Of a stretch of DNA of 64,000 nt, positions 27,171 to 34,825 are shown one piece after another. The DNA comes from Flavobacterium sp. (GTDB lineage Bacteria > Bacteroidota > Bacteroidia > Flavobacteriales > Flavobacteriaceae): contig JASLED010000067.1 in NCBI GenBank assembly GCA_030151255.1, positions 82,033-146,032 of the forward strand, in the 5' to 3' direction. The notes beneath the pieces are model-generated. The model had not been told where the DNA came from, made no database searches, and worked only from the letters and a program-made list of their open reading frames with translations. Every line of letters begins with the position of its first letter. Position 1 is the first letter of the stretch. Position numbers and translations under genes: made by a program.

Positions 27171-28685
27171 ATGACTAATCAAGTTCGTGTGCGATTTGCA
27201 CCAAGTCCAACAGGACCATTACATATAGGTGGTGTTAGAACTGCATTATTTAATTATTTATTTGCTAAAAAAAATAATGGAGTTTTTTATGTTAGAATTG
27301 AAGATACAGATCAGAATAGATTTGTACCTGGAGCAGAACAATATATATTAGAAGCTTTGGAATGGTTAGGAATTTCTCCTGATGAAACTATTGAAAAAAA
27401 TGAAAAATTTGGACCATACAGACAAAGTGAAAGAAAATATTTATATAAAAAATATGCAGATCAATTACTAGAAAATGGCTGGGCATATTATGCTTTTGAT
27501 ACGGCTGAAGAGCTTGATGAATTGCGTAAAATTGCAGAAGAATCTGGTGAAACGTTTATTTATAATCACACTAATAGAGAGCAATTAAAAACATCTTTGC
27601 GTTTACCTAAAGAAGAAGTTGATGCTTTATTAGAATCTGGCGCACCATATGTAGTGCGTTTTAAAATACCAGTAAATGAAACGTTACATTTGAATGATAT
27701 AATTCGAGGAGATATTAAATTTAACACTAACTTATTGGATGATAAGGTTTTATTTAAAAGTGATGGAATGCCAACGTATCATTTAGCGAATATTGTTGAC
27801 GATCATTTGATGGAAACTTCTCACGTAATTCGTGGAGAAGAATGGTTGCCATCAATGCCATTACACGAATTATTATACAAAGCATTTGGTTGGGAAGCGC
27901 CTAAATTTGCTCATTTACCATTGATTTTAAAACCAGTAGGAAACGGAAAATTATCAAAACGAGATGGAGATAAATTAGGATTTCCTGTATTTCCTTTAGA
28001 TTGGATTGATCCAATTTCTGGCGAAAAATCATCAGGATATAGAGAAAAAGGTTTTTATCCAGAAACAGTAATTAATTTTTTAGCTTTACTTGGATGGAAT
28101 GACGGAACGGATCAAGAAATATTTTCATTAGAAGAATTAATACAAAAGTTTGATCTTAGTAGAGTACATAAAGCAGGAGCAAAATTTGATCCAGAAAAAA
28201 ACAAATGGTTCAATCAGCATTATTTAAAATTGCAAAATAATAACAGCTTAACTTCTGATTTTCAGTCAATTTTAAAATCAAAAAATATAACTGTTACTGA
28301 TGAATATGTAAATAAAATTGTTGATTTAATTAAAGATAGAGCTACTTTTGTAAGTGATTTTTATGAATTGAGCGATTTCTTTTTTCAAGCTCCAACAGTT
28401 TATGATGAAAAAGCGTTGAAAAACTGGAAAGAAGATACGCCAAATTATATGCAAAAAGTAACTGAAATTCTTTCAAATACCTCATCGTTTAAGGCTTCTG
28501 AAATTGAAAAAATTGTAAAAGAATGGATTACAACAGAAGGTATTGGAATGGGTAAAGTAATGCAACCACTTCGTTTGTGTATCGTTGGTGCTTTAAAAGG
28601 TCCAGATTTATTTCAAATTATAGAATTGATTGGCAAAGAAGAATCTATTAAACGAATTTTATTAGCCATTGAAAATAATAAATAA
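27171..28685 (+). CDS. gltX: Glutamyl-tRNA synthetase
   Basis: Class Ic aminoacyl-tRNA synthetase that charges tRNA-Glu. From ATG 27171 it is 504 residues, beginning TNQVRVRFAPSPTG. The HIGH motif is PLHIGGVRTALFNYL, and the KMSKS counterpart is GKLSKRDGDKLG. The anticodon-binding domain follows, with an insertion between the catalytic and anticodon domains (DWIDPISGEKSSGYREKG) that I believe is common in Bacteroidota. It is the first gene on the plus-strand side of the putative origin and is closed by a terminator. Confidence 0.97.
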   Translation: MTNQVRVRFAPSPTGPLHIGGVRTALFNYLFAKKNNGVFYVRIEDTDQNRFVPGAEQYILEALEWLGISPDETIEKNEKFGPYRQSERKYLYKKYADQLLENGWAYYAFDTAEELDELRKIAEESGETFIYNHTNREQLKTSLRLPKEEVDALLESGAPYVVRFKIPVNETLHLNDIIRGDIKFNTNLLDDKVLFKSDGMPTYHLANIVDDHLMETSHVIRGEEWLPSMPLHELLYKAFGWEAPKFAHLPLILKPVGNGKLSKRDGDKLGFPVFPLDWIDPISGEKSSGYREKGFYPETVINFLALLGWNDGTDQEIFSLEELIQKFDLSRVHKAGAKFDPEKNKWFNQHYLKLQNNNSLTSDFQSILKSKNITVTDEYVNKIVDLIKDRATFVSDFYELSDFFFQAPTVYDEKALKNWKEDTPNYMQKVTEILSNTSSFKASEIEKIVKEWITTEGIGMGKVMQPLRLCIVGALKGPDLFQIIELIGKEESIKRILLAIENNK

Positions 28686-28689
28686 CAAA

Positions 28690-28715
28690 AAAAGAGAGTT
28701 TTTTACTCTCTTTTT
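28690..28715 (+). terminator. Terminator of gltX
   Basis: Stem AAAGAGAGT / ACTCTCTTT with a T-loop, then TTTT, immediately after the gltX stop. Confidence 0.75.
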
Positions 28716-28767
28716 TATTTTAAGATAATCTTAAAAATACTTATATTTATACTTTATTTTTAGTAAA

Positions 28768-29280
28768 ATGAGGAAGTTAATTATTATTTTAGGACTAATT
28801 GTTATATTGTTTTCATCTTGTGAAAAACACGATAATGATACAGGCGATCGAGCAGAAAAAAAATGGAATGAATTTGTTCAGAAACATTTTATTGGAGAAT
28901 GGACAGCTTATAAAATGGAAATAAAACCATTAATTGGTCCAGCAATTTTAGAAAAAAATTATCCATTAATTCCTGGATGTAAGAGCGATCAATTAGTTTT
29001 TAATAGCGATTATAAAGGAATTTCAACAAAATATTTACCCATTTGTCATGAAGAAATCAAGAATTTTACTTGGTATCACAAATTGGGCGAATTGGGTTTT
29101 CAGTATAATGATGGCACAGCCAGAAGAACAATTTTGCTTAATCGATCTGAAAAAGCGTTAGTTTTTGCTGTTCCATTGAGTGAAATTTTTAGTGAAATTA
29201 CAGTTATTCATCCTGAATTGAATGGATTAGAACAATCTGTAATTGATTTATTATTTGTTAATTATACTTATATCAAATAA
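28768..29280 (+). CDS. Small lipocalin-like lipoprotein
   Basis: A 170-residue protein with a lipoprotein signal (LIVILFSSCEK; lipobox FSSC at about residues 15-18). The mature part begins with a GEWTAYKMEI strand, has a CKSDQLVFNSD motif and a late ICHEE cysteine, and ends in hydrophobic beta strands. This pattern matches the lipocalin-like domains common in Bacteroidota lipoproteins. It resembles the next gene product in layout and may be a paralogue. The function is unknown. Confidence 0.65.
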   Translation: MRKLIIILGLIVILFSSCEKHDNDTGDRAEKKWNEFVQKHFIGEWTAYKMEIKPLIGPAILEKNYPLIPGCKSDQLVFNSDYKGISTKYLPICHEEIKNFTWYHKLGELGFQYNDGTARRTILLNRSEKALVFAVPLSEIFSEITVIHPELNGLEQSVIDLLFVNYTYIK

Positions 29281-29323
29281 ATAAATAATTTTTGTTAATT
29301 TTTCAAAAATACTAATATAGTTT

Positions 29324-29331
29324 TATCTTTG
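29324..29331 (+). promoter_or_regulatory. Promoter -7 element of the second lipoprotein gene
   Basis: TATCTTTG, 22 nt before the ATG at 29354. It suggests independent expression of the second lipoprotein. Confidence 0.6.
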
Positions 29332-29353
29332 ATAAAAGACAAAAAATTAGCTT

Positions 29354-30091
29354 ATGAGAAAATTATTTATTTCATTATCATTAATGACATTAACGTTATC
29401 AGGAATTGTATCTTGTAGTAGCGATGATAGCAATAAAGAAAAAAAACAGTTAAAAACAATGGTTTTAACTGTAAATTCAACTACAGTTGAAGAAAACGAT
29501 CAAGTCACTTTTACTGTTTTGGTAGGACAAGAGTTAGTAGAAGGTGTAGAAATTTATATAGATGGAAAGTTAGGTACAAATCCATTTATTTTTGATAAGA
29601 TGGGAAGCTATAAAGTAATAGCTAAAAAAGAAGGATATTATGATAGTAATGAGCTATTAATCAAGGTAACTAAAGCTGTAGAAGTTAATAGTCCCATTAT
29701 TGGTAAATGGATTCCAACAGAAGTAACTGTAAATATTCCTATGAGCGAATCATTAGTAATGCCTTATCCAAATCAGGAAGATTGCGATGAAGATAATTTG
29801 ACTTTTAGCAATGATAATCAAGTGAAATTTATTATTCATGACGAAAATTGTGAAGTGTCATCTACAGGTACATCTTGGGTATATAATGAATCTACCAATA
29901 AACTTACTTTTACTTTATTTGATCAGCAAATGGTTGTTTCAGTAGTTTCAAATACAACGGATAAATTGGTTATTAAAGCAATGGGAGATCAATTTGCCCC
30001 TTTAATTCCAATTTTTGCTCCAGATTTAGCAACTGATTTACCACCAGCAATTTTAGCTTTAATTGAAGTACAATTAAAATTTAAGAAATAG
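29354..30091 (+). CDS. Lipoprotein with Ig-like and lipocalin-like domains
   Basis: A 245-residue protein with a lipoprotein signal (GIVSCSSDDS; lipobox IVSC at about residues 18-21). Residues about 35-110 look like an Ig-like beta domain (VLTVNSTTVEENDQVTFTV). The rest is lipocalin-like: IIGKWIPTEVTV, DCDEDNLTFSND and a cysteine in ENCEVSS, mirroring the CKSDQLVF and ICHEE arrangement of the preceding gene. It is probably surface- or periplasm-exposed. The ligand is unknown. Confidence 0.65.
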   Translation: MRKLFISLSLMTLTLSGIVSCSSDDSNKEKKQLKTMVLTVNSTTVEENDQVTFTVLVGQELVEGVEIYIDGKLGTNPFIFDKMGSYKVIAKKEGYYDSNELLIKVTKAVEVNSPIIGKWIPTEVTVNIPMSESLVMPYPNQEDCDEDNLTFSNDNQVKFIIHDENCEVSSTGTSWVYNESTNKLTFTLFDQQMVVSVVSNTTDKLVIKAMGDQFAPLIPIFAPDLATDLPPAILALIEVQLKFKK

Positions 30092-30096
30092 TAAAG

Positions 30097-30121
30097 AATC
30101 TCCAGAAATGGAGATTTTTTT
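30097..30121 (+). terminator. Terminator of the lipoprotein gene
   Basis: Stem AATCTCC / GGAGATT with a 6-nt loop and a T-run. Confidence 0.75.
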
Positions 30122-30153
30122 GTATCTTAACAAAGTATTAAACATCCAAAATT

Positions 30154-31086
30154 ATGATTTTATATTTTATTGTACCCATTGTGGTAATTTTATTTCTTTG
30201 TTTTTTTACGGTTAAACAACAATCTGCGGTTATAGTAGAGCGCTTTGGTAAGTTTAATAGTATTAGACATTCTGGTCTTCAATTAAAAGTACCTGTTGTT
30301 GATCGTATTTCTGGAGTGGTAAATTTAAAGATTCAACAATTAGACGTTATGATAGAAACAAAAACAAAGGATAACGTATTTGTTAAACTAAAGGTTTCTG
30401 TTCAATTTAAAGTTATTGCAGATTGTGTATATGATGCTTTTTATAAATTAGAATATCCGCATGATCAAATTACTTCTTATGTTTTTGACGTAGTTCGTGC
30501 AGAAGTTCCTAAACTTATTTTAGATGATGTTTTTGAACGAAAAGACAATATTGCTGTTGCTGTAAAACGTGAATTAAACGAAGCAATGACAACGTATGGA
30601 TATGATATAATTAATACTTTAATTACAGATATTGATCCAGATATTCAGGTAAAAAATGCAATGAATAGAATTAATGCAGCAGATAGAGAAAAAGTAGCTG
30701 CAGAATATGAAGCTGAAGCAAGTAGAATTAGAATTGTTGCAAAAGCAAAAGCAGAAGCAGAATCTAAGCGATTACAAGGACAAGGTATTGCCGATCAGCG
30801 TAGAGAAATTGCTCAAGGTTTGGTAGAAAGTGTAGATGTTTTAAATAAAGTTGGTATTAATTCTCATGAAGCATCTGCCTTGATTGTTGTAACCCAGCAT
30901 TACGATACATTACAATCTGTAGGTTCGGATACGAGATCAAATTTAATATTATTACCAAATTCTCCAAATGCAGCAAGTGAAATGCTAACGAATATGGTTG
31001 CATCATTTGCAGCAAGTAGTAAAATTCAACAAGCAGGAGAATTGAAATCAGATGATTTAAAGACTTCAAACAACATAAACAAATAA
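30154..31086 (+). CDS. SPFH/Band 7 family membrane protein
   Basis: A 310-residue stomatin/HflC-like protein. An N-terminal membrane anchor (about residues 2-20, YFIVPIVVILFLCFF) precedes the Band 7 domain (QQSAVIVERFGKFNSIRHSGLQLKVPVVD, about 24-52). A long alanine- and glutamate-rich coiled coil follows at about 175-215. There is no adjacent NfeD gene. Such proteins form large ring assemblies in the membrane and are linked to membrane quality control; the exact role here is unknown. A 42-bp palindromic terminator separates it from the convergent envelope cluster. Confidence 0.88.
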   Translation: MILYFIVPIVVILFLCFFTVKQQSAVIVERFGKFNSIRHSGLQLKVPVVDRISGVVNLKIQQLDVMIETKTKDNVFVKLKVSVQFKVIADCVYDAFYKLEYPHDQITSYVFDVVRAEVPKLILDDVFERKDNIAVAVKRELNEAMTTYGYDIINTLITDIDPDIQVKNAMNRINAADREKVAAEYEAEASRIRIVAKAKAEAESKRLQGQGIADQRREIAQGLVESVDVLNKVGINSHEASALIVVTQHYDTLQSVGSDTRSNLILLPNSPNAASEMLTNMVASFAASSKIQQAGELKSDDLKTSNNINK

Positions 31087-31126
31087 AGAGTTTTATAAGA
31101 AACAATAATGCCTTAAAAAGCTTTAT

Positions 31127-31168
31127 AAACTAAGAGCGGGATTCAAATTTTGAATCCCGCTCTTAGTT
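31127..31168. terminator. Bidirectional terminator, 42-bp perfect palindrome
   Basis: Two exact 21-bp arms (AAACTAAGAGCGGG... and complement) with no spacer. It lies between the convergent SPFH and DUF6327-like genes, 41 bp after one stop and 16 bp from the other. Confidence 0.8.
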
Positions 31169-31184
31169 TATTTTAAAACGTCAA

Positions 31185-31433
31185 TTATTTATACCATCTA
31201 TTCGCTATGAATTTTATAACAGATGTAATTAATAATGCCTTTATATTTCCTGTGGTACTACTAACAAAAGATGATGCAGACGAAATAGAGCTTCTTATCA
31301 AATTATCAGGTGTTAGTTCTTCTTTTAAAGAATCTATCGCTTGATGCATTTTTTCATAAGCAATTTGCTTTTCCAATCGCAATATTTTTAAATCATTATT
31401 GATTTGATCTAAAGAGGAATAGTTTTTCTTCAT
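31185..31433 (-). CDS. Small conserved protein, DUF6327-like
   Basis: An 82-residue protein with a basic, helical N-terminal half (LDQINNDLKILRLEKQIAYEKM) and a hydrophobic C-terminal segment ending in KFIANRWYK. It is the last gene of a three-gene unit with the holin-like and YtxH-like genes, a set seen repeatedly in flavobacteria. The DUF number is from memory and moderately certain. It is probably membrane-associated. Confidence 0.6.
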   Translation of the reverse strand: MKKNYSSLDQINNDLKILRLEKQIAYEKMHQAIDSLKEELTPDNLIRSSISSASSFVSSTTGNIKALLITSVIKFIANRWYK

Positions 31434-31446
31434 GGTTTATCTACAA

Positions 31447-31797
31447 TTAATCATTAAAAATAATTTCAGAAAGTTTTTTAATCAAAGGTCTTTCTACAAT
31501 GTATTTTCTAAGCGTATAAGCCACAATTGTAAAAACTAAATATGCTAAACCAACATATAAAAAACCAAGAGTAAAACTGTTAGTAAGCTCGGTTAAGGCA
31601 AAAGCAATAGCAATTGAGATAAAAAACAATGAAAGTAATAAGAATACGCCAACTAAAAACAATGTCATAAGTACAACGCTTGTTTTTGCGGTAACTTTTA
31701 ATCCCCATAAACGAACATATTCAACACTTGAACTTATATATTGTTCGGAGTGGATTTTAATATCTTCAATATCGTTTTTAATGTCTTCGAATGCCAT
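31447..31797 (-). CDS. Phage-holin-like / DUF1469 family membrane protein
   Basis: A 116-residue protein with two strong membrane helices (SVVLMTLFLVGVFLLLSLFFISIAIAF, about 36-62, and TLGFLYVGLAYLVFTIVAYTL, about 72-92) and an N-terminal amphipathic helix. It resembles the Holin-X (DUF1469) family, which despite its name is usually chromosomal and not phage. It sits in the YtxH-holin-DUF6327 operon and probably acts in the inner membrane. Confidence 0.7.
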   Translation of the reverse strand: MAFEDIKNDIEDIKIHSEQYISSSVEYVRLWGLKVTAKTSVVLMTLFLVGVFLLLSLFFISIAIAFALTELTNSFTLGFLYVGLAYLVFTIVAYTLRKYIVERPLIKKLSEIIFND

Positions 31798-31815
31798 TTT
31801 TGCTAATGTTAGTTG

Positions 31816-32157
31816 TTATTTTTTTGCAGTTTCTGCTAACTCTTTTCCTTGTTTTTTTAAAGCTGCTAATTCATGTTCTAAGAGCGCAATTATATCTTCT
31901 CTCTTTTTATCAGATGTATGTATTAAGTCTTCAATAGTTTCTTGTAAATCATTTGATTTTTTTGAAGACATGTGTTTTACTTTCTTCTTTAAATCTTCAA
32001 ATTTGTGCTCTAATTCTTCTTTAGATTGGTCGAAAGATCTTTTGATTTTTCTTCTTGTTTTTTTTCCTTCATCCGGAGCAAATAAAATACCTATTCCAAC
32101 TCCTACAACAGCACCTGTTAATATTGCTGCTAATGTACTTCCTAAACGATCTGACAT
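31816..32157 (-). CDS. YtxH domain-containing protein
   Basis: A 113-residue protein with a short glycine-rich hydrophobic N-terminus (LAAILTGAVVGVGIGILFAPDEGKKTR), the hallmark of the YtxH/GvpP-like family, followed by a lysine/glutamate-rich coiled coil. It is the first gene of the operon. Related B. subtilis YtxH is induced by general stress; a stress role here is inference. A long antiparallel frame over the same bases is a shadow of this gene. Confidence 0.75.
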   Translation of the reverse strand: MSDRLGSTLAAILTGAVVGVGIGILFAPDEGKKTRRKIKRSFDQSKEELEHKFEDLKKKVKHMSSKKSNDLQETIEDLIHTSDKKREDIIALLEHELAALKKQGKELAETAKK

Positions 32158-32193
32158 AACTTTTTTTTTATAATTATGTTTCTAAGTTAATAA

Positions 32194-32238
32194 AAAAAGG
32201 TGTCTTAATCCGTTAAATTAACGTTAAAACACCTTTTT
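32194..32238 (-). terminator. Terminator of glnS
   Basis: Outer stem AAAAAGGTGT / ACACCTTTTT with an inner TTAA-rich inverted repeat, lying after the glnS stop on the minus strand. Confidence 0.7.
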
Positions 32239-32258
32239 ATATAATTTGTTTCGAAAAA

Positions 32259-33941
32259 TTATTGCTGATCTACTTTTGCCCAAGTATCTCTTAATCCAAC
32301 TGTTTTGTTTATTACAATATTTTCTGATTTAGAATCTTTGTCTACGCAGAAGTAACCTAAGCGCTGAAATTGAAACTGCTCTCCTATTTTGGCTTCTTGT
32401 AAGCTTGGCTCTAAATAGCCTTTTACTGTTGTAAGCGAGTTTGGATTTACAAATTCCAAGAAGTCAACTTCTTTATTTCCATCAGGGTTTTCGTCTGTAA
32501 ATAAACGATCGTAAATTCTTATTTCTGCTTCAATAGCATGAGGAACAGAAACCCAATGAATGGTTCCTTTTACCTTGCGTTTACTCGCTTCACTTCCACT
32601 TCCACTTTTACTATCTGGATCGTATGTTGCGTGAATTTCTATAATATTTCCGTTTTCGTCTTTTACTACGCTTTCTCCTTTTATGATGTAAGCATTTTTT
32701 AAACGAACTTCTTTTCCTAAAGTTAAACGGAAGAATTTGCTGTTTGCTTCTTCTTTAAAATCTTCTTGTTCAATATAAAGCTCTTTTGAGAAAGGAACTT
32801 TTCTGAAAGTCATTATTTCTTCTTCAGGATTGTTTTCTGCGTCTAACCACTCTTCTTGTCCTTCAGGATAGTTAGTAATGATTAATTTTATCGGATCTAA
32901 AACAGCCATAACTCGAGGAGCAATTTTGTTTAAATCTTCTCTTACACAAAATTCTAATAAAGAAACATCAATTAAGTTATCGCGTTTTGCAATACCAATG
33001 GTATCTGCAAAATTTCTGATAGATGCCGGAGTATATCCTCTTCTTCTCATTCCAGAAATAGTAGACATACGCGGATCATCCCATCCATTTACATGCCCTT
33101 CATTTACCAATTTTGCAAGTTTTCTTTTACTTACAACTGTATGTGATAAGTTACGACGAGCAAACTCTCTTTGTTTTGGTCTAATTTTTCCTTCTTCAAT
33201 AATCTGATCTAAGAACCAATCGTATAATTCGCGGTGAGGTAAAAATTCTAACGTACAAAATGAGTGCGAAATACTTTCTAGGTAATCACTTTCTCCATGC
33301 GCCCAATCATACATTGGATAAATACACCAATTATTTTGTGTTCTATGGTGAGATTTTTTAATGATACGATACATAATCGGATCACGCATCAACATATTGG
33401 TATGCGTCATATCAATTTTTGCACGTAAAATATGTGTACCTTCTTCAAATTCACCATTTTTCATTCTTTCGAATAAATCAAGGTTTTCTTCAATACTTCT
33501 ATTTCTATAAGGACTATTTACACCTGGAGTTGTAGGAGTACCTTTTTGTTGAGCCATTTCTTCAGAAGTTTGGCTGTCTACATAGGCTTTTCCTTCTTTA
33601 ATTAATTGGATTGTCCAATCGTACAATTGTTGAAAATAGTCAGATGCATATACTTCATTTGCCCATTTGTAACCAAGCCACTCTACGTCGTATTTGATTG
33701 CGTCAACAAACTCCTGTTCTTCCTTCGAAGGATTGGTGTCGTCAAAACGCAAATTTACTGGTGCATTATAACGCAATCCTAATCCGAAGTTTAAACAAAT
33801 AGAACTCGCATGACCAATGTGTAAATAACCATTTGGCTCAGGCGGGAAACGGAAATGAAGTTGTTCTGTTGGCAAACCATTTTTTAAATCTTCTTCAATG
33901 ATTTGCTCAATAAAGTTTAATGATTTCTCTTTTGTTGACAT
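32259..33941 (-). CDS. glnS: Glutaminyl-tRNA synthetase
   Basis: Charges tRNA-Gln directly. It is 560 residues. The HIGH motif PEPNGYLHIGHA is at about residue 32, and the KMSKS counterpart VVSKRKLAKLV is at about 269. The C-terminal beta-barrel anticodon domain (HWVSVPHAIEAEIRIYDRLF) is present. Note that gltX is also in the window; having glnS as well argues that glutamine is charged directly and that the GatCAB route is not needed for it. A consensus -7 element lies 21 bp upstream of the ATG. Confidence 0.97.
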   Translation of the reverse strand: MSTKEKSLNFIEQIIEEDLKNGLPTEQLHFRFPPEPNGYLHIGHASSICLNFGLGLRYNAPVNLRFDDTNPSKEEQEFVDAIKYDVEWLGYKWANEVYASDYFQQLYDWTIQLIKEGKAYVDSQTSEEMAQQKGTPTTPGVNSPYRNRSIEENLDLFERMKNGEFEEGTHILRAKIDMTHTNMLMRDPIMYRIIKKSHHRTQNNWCIYPMYDWAHGESDYLESISHSFCTLEFLPHRELYDWFLDQIIEEGKIRPKQREFARRNLSHTVVSKRKLAKLVNEGHVNGWDDPRMSTISGMRRRGYTPASIRNFADTIGIAKRDNLIDVSLLEFCVREDLNKIAPRVMAVLDPIKLIITNYPEGQEEWLDAENNPEEEIMTFRKVPFSKELYIEQEDFKEEANSKFFRLTLGKEVRLKNAYIIKGESVVKDENGNIIEIHATYDPDSKSGSGSEASKRKVKGTIHWVSVPHAIEAEIRIYDRLFTDENPDGNKEVDFLEFVNPNSLTTVKGYLEPSLQEAKIGEQFQFQRLGYFCVDKDSKSENIVINKTVGLRDTWAKVDQQ

Positions 33942-33961
33942 GGATATAATTGTTATAACTA

Positions 33962-33969
33962 CAAAGGTA
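33962..33969 (-). promoter_or_regulatory. Promoter -7 element of glnS
   Basis: TACCTTTG on the minus strand with the predicted start about 17 nt before the glnS ATG. Confidence 0.65.
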
Positions 33970-34070
33970 TCAAAAAACTAAACAAAATCGATGCATTTTA
34001 CCCCCTCAAAACAAGATATCTGTGTAAAAATAGTTGTACTTTTAGCTTTCAAACATAAAAAATAGCGATT

Positions 34071-34427
34071 ATGGGAATTATCAGATTAAATAATATAAGA
34101 ACTTTTTCTTTTCATGGATGTATGCCAGAAGAAGCTAAAATAGGATCAGAATATCGTATTGATGTTACGGCACATGGTGATTTTAGAGATGCTGCATCGA
34201 CTGACAATTTAGTAAATGCAATTGATTATGTTCATTTAAACAAAATTGTGAAAGAAGAAATGGATAAACGCGCTAATTTATTAGAAAATGTAGCTCAAAG
34301 AATTATTGACAGAACATTGCTAGAAATTGTGATGGTTGAAAAAGTTATTGTAGCAGTTTCTAAAATTAATCCTCCAATTGGTGGCGATGTAGAATATGTA
34401 ACTGTTGAAATGCAGGGAGTTAGATAA
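34071..34427 (+). CDS. folB: Dihydroneopterin aldolase
   Basis: Folate-pathway enzyme that converts dihydroneopterin to 6-hydroxymethyl-dihydropterin; 118 residues as usual. The family features are an N-terminal IRLNNIRTFSFHGCMPEE (with the catalytic-region Glu), NAIDYVHLNKIV, ENVAQRI and a late catalytic Lys region VAVSKINPPIGG. The near-consensus TACTTTTA at 34038-34045 may be its -7 element. It is followed by the tRNA-Cys gene, which has its own promoter. Confidence 0.92.
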   Translation: MGIIRLNNIRTFSFHGCMPEEAKIGSEYRIDVTAHGDFRDAASTDNLVNAIDYVHLNKIVKEEMDKRANLLENVAQRIIDRTLLEIVMVEKVIVAVSKINPPIGGDVEYVTVEMQGVR

Positions 34428-34487
34428 TATTTGAATGTAGATATAAAAAAACTATGCAATTTGATTTTTAAATTTAAAAAATATTGC

Positions 34488-34495
34488 TAAGTTTG
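34488..34495 (+). promoter_or_regulatory. Promoter -7 element of tRNA-Cys
   Basis: TAAGTTTG with a possible -33 TTTG at 34460-34463, 19 bp upstream of the mature tRNA. Confidence 0.65.
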
Positions 34496-34513
34496 CAATC
34501 CAATCAAGGGCAT

Positions 34514-34584
34514 GGCTTCGTGTCCGAGTGGCTAGGAAGCGGTCTGCAAAACCGTCTACAGCGGTTCGAATCCGCTCGAAGCCT
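34514..34584 (+). tRNA. tRNA-Cys (GCA)
   Basis: A 71-nt cloverleaf: acceptor GGCTTCG / CGAAGCC, anticodon arm GCGGT-CTGCAAA-ACCGT with anticodon GCA, T-arm AGCGG-TTCGAAT-CCGCT and discriminator T (U73, typical of tRNA-Cys). CCA is not encoded. An intrinsic terminator follows 9 bp later. Confidence 0.95.
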
Positions 34585-34593
34585 CAACAAAAA

Positions 34594-34619
34594 GGGATAG
34601 CATTGCTATCCCTTTTTTT
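34594..34619 (+). terminator. Terminator of tRNA-Cys
   Basis: GGGATAGCA / TGCTATCCC stem followed by T7. Confidence 0.85.
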
Positions 34620-34640
34620 ATTACCCTTTTTTAAATAAAA

Positions 34641-34672
34641 AAAGGTGCCCATTAACGTATTAATGGACACCT
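34641..34672 (-). terminator. Terminator downstream of tex
   Basis: AGGTGCCCATTAA / TTAATGGACACCT (one mismatch) with a 4-nt loop. On the minus strand it is followed by a run of T. It lies 150 bp beyond the tex stop. Confidence 0.65.
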
Positions 34673-34825
34673 CACTTATAAAACATAATAAAAACACTAC
34701 ATAAATCTACTACCCCGTTCTCTTTTTCAATAATATTTTAAACTATTGTTTTTCTTTTTAGCGGATGTAATAAAGCAATTATAATGCCATTATTGATTAG
34801 TTGAACTTGTTTTTTGTTAATAAAA

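Noticed and set aside
31447..31797. Phage remnant because of the holin-like protein
   Set aside because: Holin-X/DUF1469 proteins are common chromosomal membrane proteins, and no other phage gene is nearby.
31781..32173. A 130-codon plus-strand frame over the YtxH gene
   Set aside because: It is antisense to a gene with clear YtxH features. Its composition (Ser/Phe/Cys-rich) is that of a shadow of a Lys/Glu-rich coiled coil.
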